Assembly (NCBI GenBank): GCA_030679145.1
Contig: JAUXTU010000064.1
Coordinates: forward strand, 1-43,358
From: Bacteroidota bacterium
GTDB taxonomy: Bacteria > Bacteroidota > Ignavibacteria > UBA10030 > UBA8401
Length of the DNA stretch: 43,358 bases
Direction of reading: 5' to 3'
The number at the start of each line of letters is the position of its first letter. Within the stretch, counting starts at the first letter, position 1. Below are positions 16,687 through 25,556 of this stretch, in pieces. The notes beneath the pieces were generated by a model that saw only the letters and a program-made list of their open reading frames with translations, was not told the origin of the DNA and ran no database searches. Position numbers and translations under genes: made by a program.

Positions 16687-16885
16687 AGAACCTCCAGAAT
16701 ATGGTTGATGGACAACAGGGTTGATTAAACGTGCGGGAATATATCAAAACAGAAGGGACGGACGTTAACTCTAATGTTGCAAACTATACCACTGGTGTTG
16801 CATTCTTCACCGTAGAAGCGCTTTACAAATAAAGACAAAAAGGTATTATTTAAAAAATTTGTTAATTCTCAGCAAAGTTTTTTTT

Positions 16886-16988
16886 GCCACAGATTTCACA
16901 GATTAGATTAAAAAAAGGTGAAGGCTAAGCATACCGTTCGTTCTAAACGAACGGTATGCTCTTACTAAAAATCTGTGAATCTGCGGCA
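16886..16988. repeat. GCCACAGATT repeat carrying a nested 15-3-15 hairpin
   Basis: Outer arms GCCACAGATTTCACAGATTA and AATCTGTGAATCTGCGGC are inverted and match the repeat at 12278-12340. The loop contains a perfect hairpin with 15-base arms (16928-16942 and 16946-16960) around a three-base loop (CTA; TAG on the minus strand). It follows the stop of the hybrid regulator. Confidence 0.78.
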
Positions 16989-16995
16989 ACGATTT

Positions 16996-19900
16996 TTATT
17001 TCTGAGGGTGCCTTACTTCGTTGGGGAGAATGCCAAACTGATCGTGAAAGCATTTGGCAAAATAGGAGTGGTTTATGAATCCAACATTTTCCGAAATTTC
17101 TGAAACAGTTCCGGCATTCTTTTCGAGAAGTTCTTTTGCACGCTGCAGGCGCAGGTGGCGGATAAAATCTGTTGCAGAAAGATTGGTGATCGCTTTAAGT
17201 TTCCGATGCAATTGTGTACGGCTGAGGAATACCTCCTGTGCAAATGTTTCAGCGCCGAATGCCGGATCGGAAAGATGCTTATTGACAACGCTGATCGATT
17301 TTTGGAGGAACGAATCGGTAAGTGACGTAACAGAAACTTCACCTGGTTTCAAAGAAACTGTCCTGCCAAATGCTTCCCGCAGTTTTTTCCTGTTCTCCAA
17401 AAGGTTTCGTACGCGCGAAAGCAATTCCTGCGCATCGAACGGTTTCACCAAATAATCATCCGCGCCGACATTTAATCCCTCGATCTTATCCTCTTTTTCC
17501 GCCAATGCGGTAAGCAGAATGACCGGAATATGACTTGTCCGTTCATCCTGTTTCAATTCCTTGCAGAGCTCCCGTCCGTTCTTTTTTGGCATCATCACAT
17601 CGCTGATAACGAGATCGGGGATCTGAAATTTTGTTTTGTTAAGCGCATCCACGCCATCTTCCGCTTCGAGAATAGTATACTGCTTCGTAAGCTGCGTTCG
17701 GATGAACATACGCGCATCCTCATTATCTTCCGCGATAAGAATGACCGGTTGTTCTTCAGCGTCAACAAGTGATTCCATAACACCATTAGACGAAGAAACG
17801 TGTATGGGTTCTTGCTTTACCGAACCTTCTATTGATTTTGCTGTAATTTCTGAATCGCTGTACCCAGACAAAGGAATACGCACCGTAACCGTTGTCCCTT
17901 TCCCAAATTCGCTCTCAATGTGCATTTCTCCGTGGTGGATCTCAGCAAGTTCTTTTGAAAGTGAAAGCCCGATTCCAGTTCCTTCTGTTTTGTGTGTTGT
18001 ATCAACGCGGTAAAAACGTTCGAACACATGATGCAAATGCTCGGGCGCAATCCCTACTCCTGTATCTTTTACGGAAAAAATCAGATCATTATGTTCTATG
18101 CGTACATATACTTCAACAGTTCCTCCGGGCCGGGTAAATTTAATAGCATTAGAAATGCAGTTCTGCAGAATGTGCTCAATTTTTTCTGCATCAACCAATC
18201 CATTGATATTTTCTTGTTCCGCTGTGAATCTCATTTCAATCTGTTTCTTTGCAGCAGGACTTGAAAAGTATCCCGTAAGACGGCGAAGAATTGAAATAAC
18301 ATCTTCTTGTGCTACGTTAAGTTTGATGGTGCCCGATTCTAAACGAGAATATTGCAACAACAATTCAATAAGCCGGAGCAATCGTTGAGCATTCCTTTGC
18401 ACAATACCAAGTTGTTCAACACATTCGGTATCATTTTTTTTTAAAAGCAGAAATTCGATCGGACCAAGAATGAGCGACAGTGGTGTGCGAAGTTCGTGGG
18501 AAACATTTGCAAGAAAGCGGGATTTCATAGAATTCATTTCTGAAAGTTTTTCTGTCTGCAGATGCTCAACAAGAACTTGCTGTTCCAGACGGAACCGATT
18601 CATACGAACCCAATTTACACTGACGACCATTCCTAAGAATACAAGTGTATATATGCAATACGCCCACCATTGTTGATACCAAGGAGCAAGAACAATGATC
18701 GAAAGCGTAGCGCTTTTTCCATTCCAAACATTGTCATGATTTGATCCAATGACCCGGAATGTATATCTGCCCGGATCCAGATTAGTATAAATAGCTTCGC
18801 GCCTGCTGCCGCAATACACCCAATCGTCATCAAATCCATCAAGCTTATACGCATATTGATTGAATGAATACTTTTCATAACTTAATGCTGAAAAAGAAAT
18901 AGAGAAAACATTTTCATCGTACTTAAATATAATTTCATTGATCAATTCCGGTGACGTGGTAAGTTGAATTGGTCTATTGAATTTTTTAATGCCGGTGATA
19001 ACAACCGGAGGAACATACTCCAGTTTTTTCACGTTATCAGGATGGAATGCCAGTATACCGGTATTAGTGCCAAACAATAATTCACCGTTTTCCCTTCGAA
19101 TAGAGCTGTTATAAAAATATTCCACTGTCGGAAGTCCGCTCGATTGATTATAATTCGTAATAACTCCGGTTGTACCATTTATTTGTGTAATGCCGACTTC
19201 TGTTGCTGCCCAGATGTTTCCTTTTCCATCTTCCTGAAAAGACATAATTGCTTTTCCAGCCATTCCTTCTGCGGTGGTAAATCTGGTGAAGCTTCCGGTT
19301 GTTGACTCATACAGATTCAATCCATCCACCGTTCCAACCCAAAGTCTGCCGCGATGGTCTTCGAGAAGATTCGCGACCACATTATTGCTCAGAGTCGTTG
19401 AATCATTCTTCATGTATTGAAATTTTATGAATGACCTTGATGTTTCTTCAAACTGATATAAGCCGGATGTCATACCTATCCAGAAAGTTCCGGAACGATC
19501 ACGCAATAATGTGTTCACGACACCGGAACCAAGCCATCTTGAATTCTTCGGATCAGAGGAGAAGATAGAAAGTACGTTCCCCTGTGTATCGATATGGTAT
19601 AATGTTCTCCTGGAACCAATCCATATGATTCCATCACTATCTGGTAGGAAACAACTGAGGTGTTCTCTAAATCCACTCTTCGTGATTGGTGTTCGAAATA
19701 CGATTGATGATTTGTTGGAATTGGGATAATATTGGATGAGTTCGCCTCTATCTCCGCAGCGCATCCAAATTGCTCCGGCATTACCTTCTTGGATCTGATC
19801 GATAAAGCGAGCATCGGAACGTTCCACTATGGATACTTGATTTGATTTAACACTTGCCAACTGCATCGCATCTCGTATTAGAGGAAGGGAAATATGCAGT

Positions 19901-21156
19901 AACTCCTGTGTCGAAAAACTATATTTCCAAACTCCATTTAAAAATGTTCCGATGTAAAGATCTCCCCGGTGATTTTTACAAAGAGATTCTGCCCCATTGT
20001 TCAGTAAAAAAGAATTTGCTATTGTTTGGTGATGAACAAATGGTTTTAATGCAACTGTATTCACACCTCCTCTCCAAGTGCCTACCCAGAGAAGTCCGGA
20101 TCTATCAAAGAAGAGTGAAGCAATAGTAGGACTCGTAATACTTAATTGGTTTAAAGGATCATACGTATATTGAACTATCAATTTCGTTTCTTTATTGTAT
20201 TTAAATATCCCGGAGCCCCAAGTAGCAAACCAGATATTTCCTGTGCGGTCTTCGCAAATTGTTTTTGCGAATATTCGATGTATGGTTAGAGGTTTGGTAG
20301 AAGATATTTGAATTGGGAGAAATGTGTTGTTTGTTCGATTGAATGTAGAAACTCCACCATCTGTTCCTATCCACACTATTCCGTCACGATCTTCATACAA
20401 CGATGTTACCCAATCGTTCGGAAGGCTGTTATGATCTTTATCGTTGTGATTGAAATGAGTGAAAATTCCGTTTTTGCGGTCAAGTACACTTAAACCACCA
20501 GCAAAACCAAAATAGCGTCCTCTTCCAATCCAAAAATCTCCTCTACTATCCTCAAGAATGGCAGTGATGGAATTGATTCCCGAGTTGGAAGAATCGTGAG
20601 GTATCGGAAATATTCGTTCACAGGTTTTGGTATTTTTATCGAATTTGTTTAGACCGTATGAAGTCCCGATCCACAGCGTACCTTTTTTATCTTCATAGAT
20701 TGATTGAACAGAATTATTACTGAGAGTATTTGGATCATTAGCATTGTGAACATATCGAAGGAATGAATTTATTTCCGGATCATACTTATTTAAGCCGTCA
20801 GCAGTCCCAATCCACAAATCTCCCATGGAGTCAATCCAGAGTGCACTCACCCAGTTATCACATAAACTAGTCGAATCTTGTGGAATATTTTTGAACACTG
20901 TAATATTCTCACCATCATATTTATTCAGCCCATTATCTGTTCCAATCCAGATAAATCCATACTTATCTTGAGTAATTACATTTACAGAACGGGAGGAGAG
21001 TCCTTGTTCAGTAGAAAAATGTTCTACGGTTATGCCCTGAGAAAATTCACTGGAAGGTTTTGTTCGTTCCGATTGGAATTGTTTCGGCTGTGAACATAGA
21101 TTGTAAATGCTGAAGAACAGAAAAATAAAAGTATATTTTATTCTGACATGAGTCAT
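16996..21156 (-). CDS. Hybrid two-component system regulator (HTCS)
   Basis: 1386 residues uniting sensor, kinase, receiver and DNA-binding parts. A signal/anchor segment is followed by a periplasmic region of many two-component propeller repeats (GTADGLNKYD, GTSYGLNKFD, GTDGGVSTFN; about 40-740) and a Y_Y_Y domain (about 745-815, YAYKLDGFDDDWVY). The membrane helix is near 829-850. The kinase has H887 in FLANVSHELRTPLSL and ATP-binding boxes VGIAPEHLHHVF and GTGIGLSL. The receiver phospho-acceptor is D1186 (LVISDVMMPKKNG). An AraC-type helix-turn-helix ends the protein (SRTQLHRKLKAIT, VGFINHSYFAKCF). HTCS proteins usually sense glycan fragments and switch on a neighbouring locus; the beta-helix surface protein downstream is the obvious candidate target. 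Confidence 0.95.
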   Translation of the reverse strand: MTHVRIKYTFIFLFFSIYNLCSQPKQFQSERTKPSSEFSQGITVEHFSTEQGLSSRSVNVITQDKYGFIWIGTDNGLNKYDGENITVFKNIPQDSTSLCDNWVSALWIDSMGDLWIGTADGLNKYDPEINSFLRYVHNANDPNTLSNNSVQSIYEDKKGTLWIGTSYGLNKFDKNTKTCERIFPIPHDSSNSGINSITAILEDSRGDFWIGRGRYFGFAGGLSVLDRKNGIFTHFNHNDKDHNSLPNDWVTSLYEDRDGIVWIGTDGGVSTFNRTNNTFLPIQISSTKPLTIHRIFAKTICEDRTGNIWFATWGSGIFKYNKETKLIVQYTYDPLNQLSITSPTIASLFFDRSGLLWVGTWRGGVNTVALKPFVHHQTIANSFLLNNGAESLCKNHRGDLYIGTFLNGVWKYSFSTQELLHISLPLIRDAMQLASVKSNQVSIVERSDARFIDQIQEGNAGAIWMRCGDRGELIQYYPNSNKSSIVFRTPITKSGFREHLSCFLPDSDGIIWIGSRRTLYHIDTQGNVLSIFSSDPKNSRWLGSGVVNTLLRDRSGTFWIGMTSGLYQFEETSRSFIKFQYMKNDSTTLSNNVVANLLEDHRGRLWVGTVDGLNLYESTTGSFTRFTTAEGMAGKAIMSFQEDGKGNIWAATEVGITQINGTTGVITNYNQSSGLPTVEYFYNSSIRRENGELLFGTNTGILAFHPDNVKKLEYVPPVVITGIKKFNRPIQLTTSPELINEIIFKYDENVFSISFSALSYEKYSFNQYAYKLDGFDDDWVYCGSRREAIYTNLDPGRYTFRVIGSNHDNVWNGKSATLSIIVLAPWYQQWWAYCIYTLVFLGMVVSVNWVRMNRFRLEQQVLVEHLQTEKLSEMNSMKSRFLANVSHELRTPLSLILGPIEFLLLKKNDTECVEQLGIVQRNAQRLLRLIELLLQYSRLESGTIKLNVAQEDVISILRRLTGYFSSPAAKKQIEMRFTAEQENINGLVDAEKIEHILQNCISNAIKFTRPGGTVEVYVRIEHNDLIFSVKDTGVGIAPEHLHHVFERFYRVDTTHKTEGTGIGLSLSKELAEIHHGEMHIESEFGKGTTVTVRIPLSGYSDSEITAKSIEGSVKQEPIHVSSSNGVMESLVDAEEQPVILIAEDNEDARMFIRTQLTKQYTILEAEDGVDALNKTKFQIPDLVISDVMMPKKNGRELCKELKQDERTSHIPVILLTALAEKEDKIEGLNVGADDYLVKPFDAQELLSRVRNLLENRKKLREAFGRTVSLKPGEVSVTSLTDSFLQKSISVVNKHLSDPAFGAETFAQEVFLSRTQLHRKLKAITNLSATDFIRHLRLQRAKELLEKNAGTVSEISENVGFINHSYFAKCFHDQFGILPNEVRHPQK

Positions 21157-21294
21157 TCTACTAATACGTACCCATTTATTTTAAATAATTTGTTTGTTCG
21201 CAAAATTTTTAATTGGCGGATGGTATCAATCAATTTATTTCACCTGATTGTAAGATATTTCATCGTATAATTCTTCAACATTTATTTTTAGCAA

Positions 21295-21340
21295 TAAAAA
21301 AACCTCTTTCTTCGCAGTTGGCGAATCCAGAGGCTCTTTA
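21295..21340 (-). terminator. Intrinsic terminator after the uptake hydrogenase operon
   Basis: On the minus strand an AGAGCCTCT...AGAGGTT stem encloses an inner TTCGC/GCGAA stem and is followed by seven T. It lies about 330 bases beyond the cytochrome b gene and before the hybrid regulator gene, so it closes the Hya transcript. Confidence 0.75.
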
Positions 21341-21548
21341 ATAAGTAATTGTAACCACAATCAGAATTTCGGGATTCCGTTTGCAATATTTGCAGGAATT
21401 TAGAAACGCTGATGATGAATAGCAATAAAAAACATGAGTAGAATCAAGACAATTATGTCCTAATTGATTTTTGTTAGCATATTTCCACTTATCGTTTACC
21501 TATTAAATAATTCAGAAAGTATTTCCGCAAGATCCTTCCACAAAACGC

Positions 21549-21665
21549 TTAAGAACAATCTTTGGATTTTCCGAACATCTCAAACAATTGATACGGAGCT
21601 ACACTATCATCCGTGATAATAAACGGCGAGCAACTTTGCTGTTTCGCCTTTATTTTATTTTTCAT
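21549..21665 (-). CDS. Possible 38-residue ORF after the hydrogenase cytochrome b gene
   Basis: An ATG at 21665 lies eight bases beyond the stop of the cytochrome b gene and opens 38 codons with two cysteines, ending SKDCS. I do not recognise the sequence and see no clear ribosome-binding site. An overlapping reading in another frame holds a CLRCSENPK stretch followed by VEGSCGNTF, which looks at least as protein-like but lacks an ATG. The 330-base stretch between the cytochrome gene and the terminator has no better-supported content. It may be noncoding leader/trailer DNA. Confidence 0.2.
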   Translation of the reverse strand: MKNKIKAKQQSCSPFIITDDSVAPYQLFEMFGKSKDCS

Positions 21666-21672
21666 TTATCAT

Positions 21673-22350
21673 TTATTCCTGTTTATCTTTTTCAATAAAC
21701 TTCCACCCGCCGGCGATTGATGAGATGATACCTCGCCCTTCCACATAATCATGATAAAATACCAGATACACATGGATCATGGAAAAGATGATGAAGAACC
21801 ACATCATTAAATGATGCCATTGCCGCACTGCAAAATCTCCACCCATTAACGGAACTATCCATGCAAACATTTGGGGCAAGAACGATGTGCTCATTGCCGC
21901 ATACATTCCAAAACCGGTAACGCATTGAAATAAAAATGCTAAAAAGGTAATGAAATATGTAAGTCCGGCAAGACTGTTATGACCGATAGATTCTAATGGT
22001 TTTATTTTTGCTTGTAGAATATCCACCTTTAACACTTCATTCATTTCTTCAAACTGCTTTTTCTTTGTCGGAATAAAATTATGCCAGTTCGCATATTTAT
22101 TTCCAACAAATCCCCAGTATATGCGTCCAAGGAAATTAAAGAAAAAGAAAAATGCTGAAACGAAATGAATGAAGCGTACGGTGCCGAACCAGTAATTATC
22201 ATACGCTTCGGTACCGCTTTGAATTGCAAACGGATGTCCAATCAAATATCCAGTACACGCAAGCAGAACTACCGCAAGTGCATTTACCCAATGGTACAAT
22301 CGCACCGGTAACTGCCAAACATATACGCGCTGTATTAATGCATTTTCCAT
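21673..22350 (-). CDS. hyaC: [NiFe]-hydrogenase b-type cytochrome subunit
   Basis: 225 residues with four hydrophobic segments. Haem-ligand candidates fit the HyaC/HydC family: RLYHWVNALAVVLL in the first helix, RFIHFVSAFFFFFN in the second, and WHHLMMWFF with IHVYLVFYHDYVEGRG in the last. This subunit takes electrons from the small-subunit FeS chain to the quinone pool and anchors the enzyme in the membrane. An AGGAGG Shine-Dalgarno sequence lies before the start; the gene follows the large-subunit gene by nine bases. The end GIISSIAGGWKFI is typical of the family. Confidence 0.95.
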   Translation of the reverse strand: MENALIQRVYVWQLPVRLYHWVNALAVVLLACTGYLIGHPFAIQSGTEAYDNYWFGTVRFIHFVSAFFFFFNFLGRIYWGFVGNKYANWHNFIPTKKKQFEEMNEVLKVDILQAKIKPLESIGHNSLAGLTYFITFLAFLFQCVTGFGMYAAMSTSFLPQMFAWIVPLMGGDFAVRQWHHLMMWFFIIFSMIHVYLVFYHDYVEGRGIISSIAGGWKFIEKDKQE

Positions 22351-22359
22351 ACGCGCCTC

Positions 22360-24078
22360 CTAAAATGTGTTAATCTGGTGAACGTACCGTCCTTTTTCAT
22401 CATACAAATGGACTGCGCACGCCAAACACGGATCGAACGAATGGATCGTTCGTAATATTTCCAACGGTTGATCAGGATTACTAATCGGAGTACCGATCAA
22501 TGCAGCTTCATATGCAGACCGCTGCCCGCTCGGATCGCGCGGAGAAGCATTCCATGTGGTTGGAACAACAAGTTGATAATTTTCAATCTTCTTGTCTTTG
22601 ATAACGATCCAATGTGCAAGTGCGCCGCGAGGTGCTTCAGTGAGTCCTACACCTTTGGCTTCACTGGGCCACGAAGAAGGTTCCCATTTATCTTTAACGA
22701 ACATTCTTGAATCACCATTTTTAATGTTCGAAAGAAGCTGTTGATAAAATTCCTTAGCCCAATTCGCCATCAGTTTTGTCTCTATACCGCGTGCGGCAGT
22801 TCTGCCCAGCGTTGAGAACAATGCCCCGACCGGTACATTGAGCGCTTTCAACACACCATTCACCTCTTCAATAACCTCCTTGTTTCCTGAGCCATAAGCG
22901 ACTAGCATTCTGGAAAGCGGTCCCACTTCCATTGCATGACCTTTCCATCGCGGAGTCTTTAACCAGCTGTATTTTTCTTCAATATTTAAATGTTGATACG
23001 GCGGCTTCGGTCCGGTGTATTTCAATTTTGTTTCACCTTGCCATGGATGAATGGCAACATCATCTCCGCCGGCATATTCATACCACGAATGTTTCACGAA
23101 TTCCTGGATCTCTTCAATATTCTTTCCGTCAACTTCGTGTACTTTTGAAAGATCTCTGTTGAGTATTGCACCCCGTTGAAATTTATATTTCGAAACATCT
23201 GCATATCCATTCATCGGAAGATCACCATAACAAAGATAATTTGAAACACCGCCGCCAATTGCTCCCCAATCTTTATAGAATGAAGCGACAGCAAGCAGAT
23301 CCGGAATGTACACTTGATTAACAAATTCATACGCTTGATCCAGCAGCGTTCCAACATACGCCAGACGTTCTGCATTCAACGAATTAGCTTCTTCAATATT
23401 GACTGAACACGGAACTCCGCCAACAAGATAATTCGGATGAGGATTTTTTCCGCCAAAGATCGTGTGAATTTTTACGATCTCTTTTTGCCATTCCAATGCT
23501 TCAAGATAGTGTGCAGTTCCCATCAAATTTGCTTCTGCGGGAAGTTTGTATGCATTATGTCCCCAGTATCCGTTCGCAAAAATACCTAACTGTCCGCTTT
23601 CAACAAATGCTTTCAATCGGTTTTGTACATCGGCAAAATACTTAGGTGAGCTTTTGGGCCAATTGGAAATACTCTGTGCAAGTTCCGAAGTTTTTTTCGG
23701 ATCAGCTTTTAATGCACTGACAACATCAACCCAATCCAATGCATGCAAATGATAAAAATGAACGACGTGATCTTGCAGATACAACGTAGCAAACATAAGA
23801 TTACGGATTAATTCCGCATTTGGAGGAACAACAATGTTCAACGAATCTTCAACAGCACGAACAGATGCCAATGCGTGAACCGTCGTACACACACCGCAGA
23901 CTCGTTCTGTAAATGCCCACGCATCCCGCGGATCGCGACCTTTGAGAATTAATTCAATACCGCGCACCATTGTGCCTGCACTCCATGCATCAACAATTTT
24001 TCCATCTTTTATTTCAGCTTCAATGCGAAGGTGCCCTTCAATTCGGGTAATTGGATCGACAACAATTCGGTTAGACAT
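22360..24078 (-). CDS. hyaB: Uptake [NiFe]-hydrogenase large subunit (group 1, HyaB-like)
   Basis: 572 residues, full length. It binds the Ni-Fe(CN)2CO centre. The N-terminal cysteine pair is C61/C64 in RVCGVCTTVHALAS and the C-terminal pair C551/C554 in DPCLACAVH; RIEGHLRIE is also present. The 15 residues after H557 (LYDEKGRYVHQINTF) form the peptide removed by the M52 protease. The gene overlaps the small-subunit stop by one base and has a GGGAGGTG Shine-Dalgarno sequence. The protein should travel to the periplasmic side with the Tat-signal small subunit. Its resemblance to E. coli Hyd-1 fits the small-subunit evidence. Confidence 0.97.
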   Translation of the reverse strand: MSNRIVVDPITRIEGHLRIEAEIKDGKIVDAWSAGTMVRGIELILKGRDPRDAWAFTERVCGVCTTVHALASVRAVEDSLNIVVPPNAELIRNLMFATLYLQDHVVHFYHLHALDWVDVVSALKADPKKTSELAQSISNWPKSSPKYFADVQNRLKAFVESGQLGIFANGYWGHNAYKLPAEANLMGTAHYLEALEWQKEIVKIHTIFGGKNPHPNYLVGGVPCSVNIEEANSLNAERLAYVGTLLDQAYEFVNQVYIPDLLAVASFYKDWGAIGGGVSNYLCYGDLPMNGYADVSKYKFQRGAILNRDLSKVHEVDGKNIEEIQEFVKHSWYEYAGGDDVAIHPWQGETKLKYTGPKPPYQHLNIEEKYSWLKTPRWKGHAMEVGPLSRMLVAYGSGNKEVIEEVNGVLKALNVPVGALFSTLGRTAARGIETKLMANWAKEFYQQLLSNIKNGDSRMFVKDKWEPSSWPSEAKGVGLTEAPRGALAHWIVIKDKKIENYQLVVPTTWNASPRDPSGQRSAYEAALIGTPISNPDQPLEILRTIHSFDPCLACAVHLYDEKGRYVHQINTF

Positions 24079-25202
24079 TACGCACCTCCCTTGTTAGATG
24101 TTTCTTCTTTTTCAGTACTGCTCGCAATTTCAGCGTTAATAAGTTTTCCTTTTCTAATATTTGTGGAAATAGCATGAGCTGCAATTCCTATTGCAGTTGC
24201 TGCTCCAACAGCAACACCAATGTTATCGGCGGTTGTTTCAATTCCAAAACCTGGGAATGAAGCAAGGTGTTGATAGAATGGACCATTATCCCAGAAATCT
24301 TTTTCGCTGCATCCAATACAACCATGTCCGGATTGGATCGGATAACTGACTCCATTGTTCCATTTCATAATTGCGCACGCATTGTATGTTACCGGACCGC
24401 GGCAGCCCATTTTATACAAACAATATCCTTGACGCGCATTTTCATCATCGAATGATTCAACGAATAAACCGGCATCATAATTTGGACGGCGATAACATGT
24501 ATCGTGAATTCTTCTTGAATAAAATGCTTTCGGTCTTCCAAGTCCATCAAGCTGCGGAATGCGGTCGAATGCCAGCAAATGAACAATCGTTCCCGCCATT
24601 ACTTCTGCTATTGGAGGACAACCCGGAACATTGATGATCGGTTTTCCGGTAATGAGTTTATGAACCGGCGTTGCTGACGTTGGATTTGGTTTTGCTGCTT
24701 GAACGCAGCCGTGCGTTGCACAATTTCCCCACGCAACAATTGCTTTAGCATCAGCGGCAACTTCTTTCAAAATATCAATTGCAGATTTTCCACCAATGCA
24801 GCAATAGACACCATCATCGGCGGTAGGAACTGATCCTTCAACCAATAATAAATATTCACCTTTGTATTTTTTTATTGTATCACTCAGCGATTTTTCCGCT
24901 TGGAATCCTGAAGCCGCCATTAACGTTTCAGTATAATCCAGCGAAATTTTATCCAGCACGATATCCGAAACAACCGGATGAGAAGAACGGATAAACGATT
25001 CACTGCAGCACGTGCATTCTTGGAAATGCATCCACACTACAGGCAAGCGTGGTTTTTTTTCCATTGCATGAATAACTTGACCGACTGCCGACGCTTCAAT
25101 TCCGGCTGCTGCCGCAAGCCACGAACAATATTTGATAAAATCTCGCCGGGAAACTCCCTGCGACTGTGCATGTTCCCAAAGAGTAAGTGGAGTACCGTTC
25201 AT
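24078..25202 (-). CDS. hyaA: Uptake [NiFe]-hydrogenase small subunit, oxygen-tolerant type, Tat signal
   Basis: 374 residues. The twin-arginine signal is SRRDFIKYCSWLAA (18-31). The proximal cluster has six cysteines rather than four: C63, C65 and C66 in ECTCCSESF, C161 and C166 in GNCATHGCVQ, and C195 in VPGCPP. These align with C17/19/20/115/120/149 of E. coli Hyd-1, where the two extra cysteines form the [4Fe-3S] centre that confers oxygen tolerance. Distal and medial cluster ligands follow (HDTCYRR, GYCLYKMGC, TYNAC, GHGCIGC). A C-terminal membrane helix is near 327-347. It overlaps the leader ORF by four bases and has an AGGAGG Shine-Dalgarno sequence. The Hyd-1 comparison is from memory. 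Confidence 0.97.
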   Translation of the reverse strand: MNGTPLTLWEHAQSQGVSRRDFIKYCSWLAAAAGIEASAVGQVIHAMEKKPRLPVVWMHFQECTCCSESFIRSSHPVVSDIVLDKISLDYTETLMAASGFQAEKSLSDTIKKYKGEYLLLVEGSVPTADDGVYCCIGGKSAIDILKEVAADAKAIVAWGNCATHGCVQAAKPNPTSATPVHKLITGKPIINVPGCPPIAEVMAGTIVHLLAFDRIPQLDGLGRPKAFYSRRIHDTCYRRPNYDAGLFVESFDDENARQGYCLYKMGCRGPVTYNACAIMKWNNGVSYPIQSGHGCIGCSEKDFWDNGPFYQHLASFPGFGIETTADNIGVAVGAATAIGIAAHAISTNIRKGKLINAEIASSTEKEETSNKGGA

Positions 25203-25423
25203 TTCTGCCTCCTAGGTATTGGTTGAAAATTTATTGAGTTGAATAAAAACGTAATTTCTATCGTTGCTTCATCACCAAGATGAGCATCGTTGATCTCATC
25301 TACTTCAATGGTGAACGGCTTGATGAGAAGAGTCGTGACAGGCTTTTCTTCTTTTTGAAAGACACCAACCACTTCTGCAGTGATTGAGGCATTTTGAATG
25401 GGAGTAGTTGGAGAAATTGACAT
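25199..25423 (-). CDS. Small beta-rich protein leading the uptake hydrogenase operon
   Basis: 74 residues, not recognised. No signal peptide, no cysteines. Alternating hydrophobic pattern (ASITAEVVGVF, TTLLIKPFTIEV, EATIEITFLF) with a DAHLGDEA turn suggests a small beta-barrel or sandwich. The stop overlaps the hyaA start by four bases and the start lies about 17 bases after the predicted sigma-54 transcription start, so this is the first gene of the operon. Possible roles are a small-subunit chaperone (HyaE/HoxO-like position) or a translation leader. No clear Shine-Dalgarno sequence; the upstream bases can form a TGTTGA/TCAACA hairpin. Confidence 0.6.
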   Translation of the reverse strand: MSISPTTPIQNASITAEVVGVFQKEEKPVTTLLIKPFTIEVDEINDAHLGDEATIEITFLFNSINFQPIPRRQK

Positions 25424-25450
25424 AATGTGTTGTTGAATTGCTCAACACAC

Positions 25451-25466
25451 TGCAATAACAATGCCA
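25451..25466 (-). promoter_or_regulatory. Sigma-54 promoter of the uptake hydrogenase operon
   Basis: Minus-strand TGGCATTGTTATTGCA matches the sigma-54 consensus TGGCAC-N5-TTGCA at all but one of its defined positions, with GG and GC at the required 10-base spacing. The transcription start would be near 25439, 16-17 bases before the leader ORF. A sigma-54 activator gene lies directly upstream, and tandem dyads sit at a proper enhancer distance. Confidence 0.72.
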
Positions 25467-25515
25467 GTTAAAAACGATGTTTTTTAAGGAATTAGTTGAA
25501 GTGAAGAATTGAAGT

Positions 25516-25553
25516 AACGGATTTCCGCTCGACGATAAACGGATTTCCGTTTA
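25516..25553 (-). promoter_or_regulatory. Tandem dyads upstream of the sigma-54 promoter, candidate activator site
   Basis: AACGGATTTCCG occurs twice (25516-25527 and 25538-25549), start to start 22 bases, close to two helical turns. Each copy is a CGGA-TT-TCCG dyad; the distal one extends to TAAACGGA-TT-TCCGTTTA (25536-25553). They lie roughly 75-115 bases before the predicted transcription start, the usual place for binding sites of sigma-54 activators. Confidence 0.5.
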
Positions 25554-25556
25554 AGA

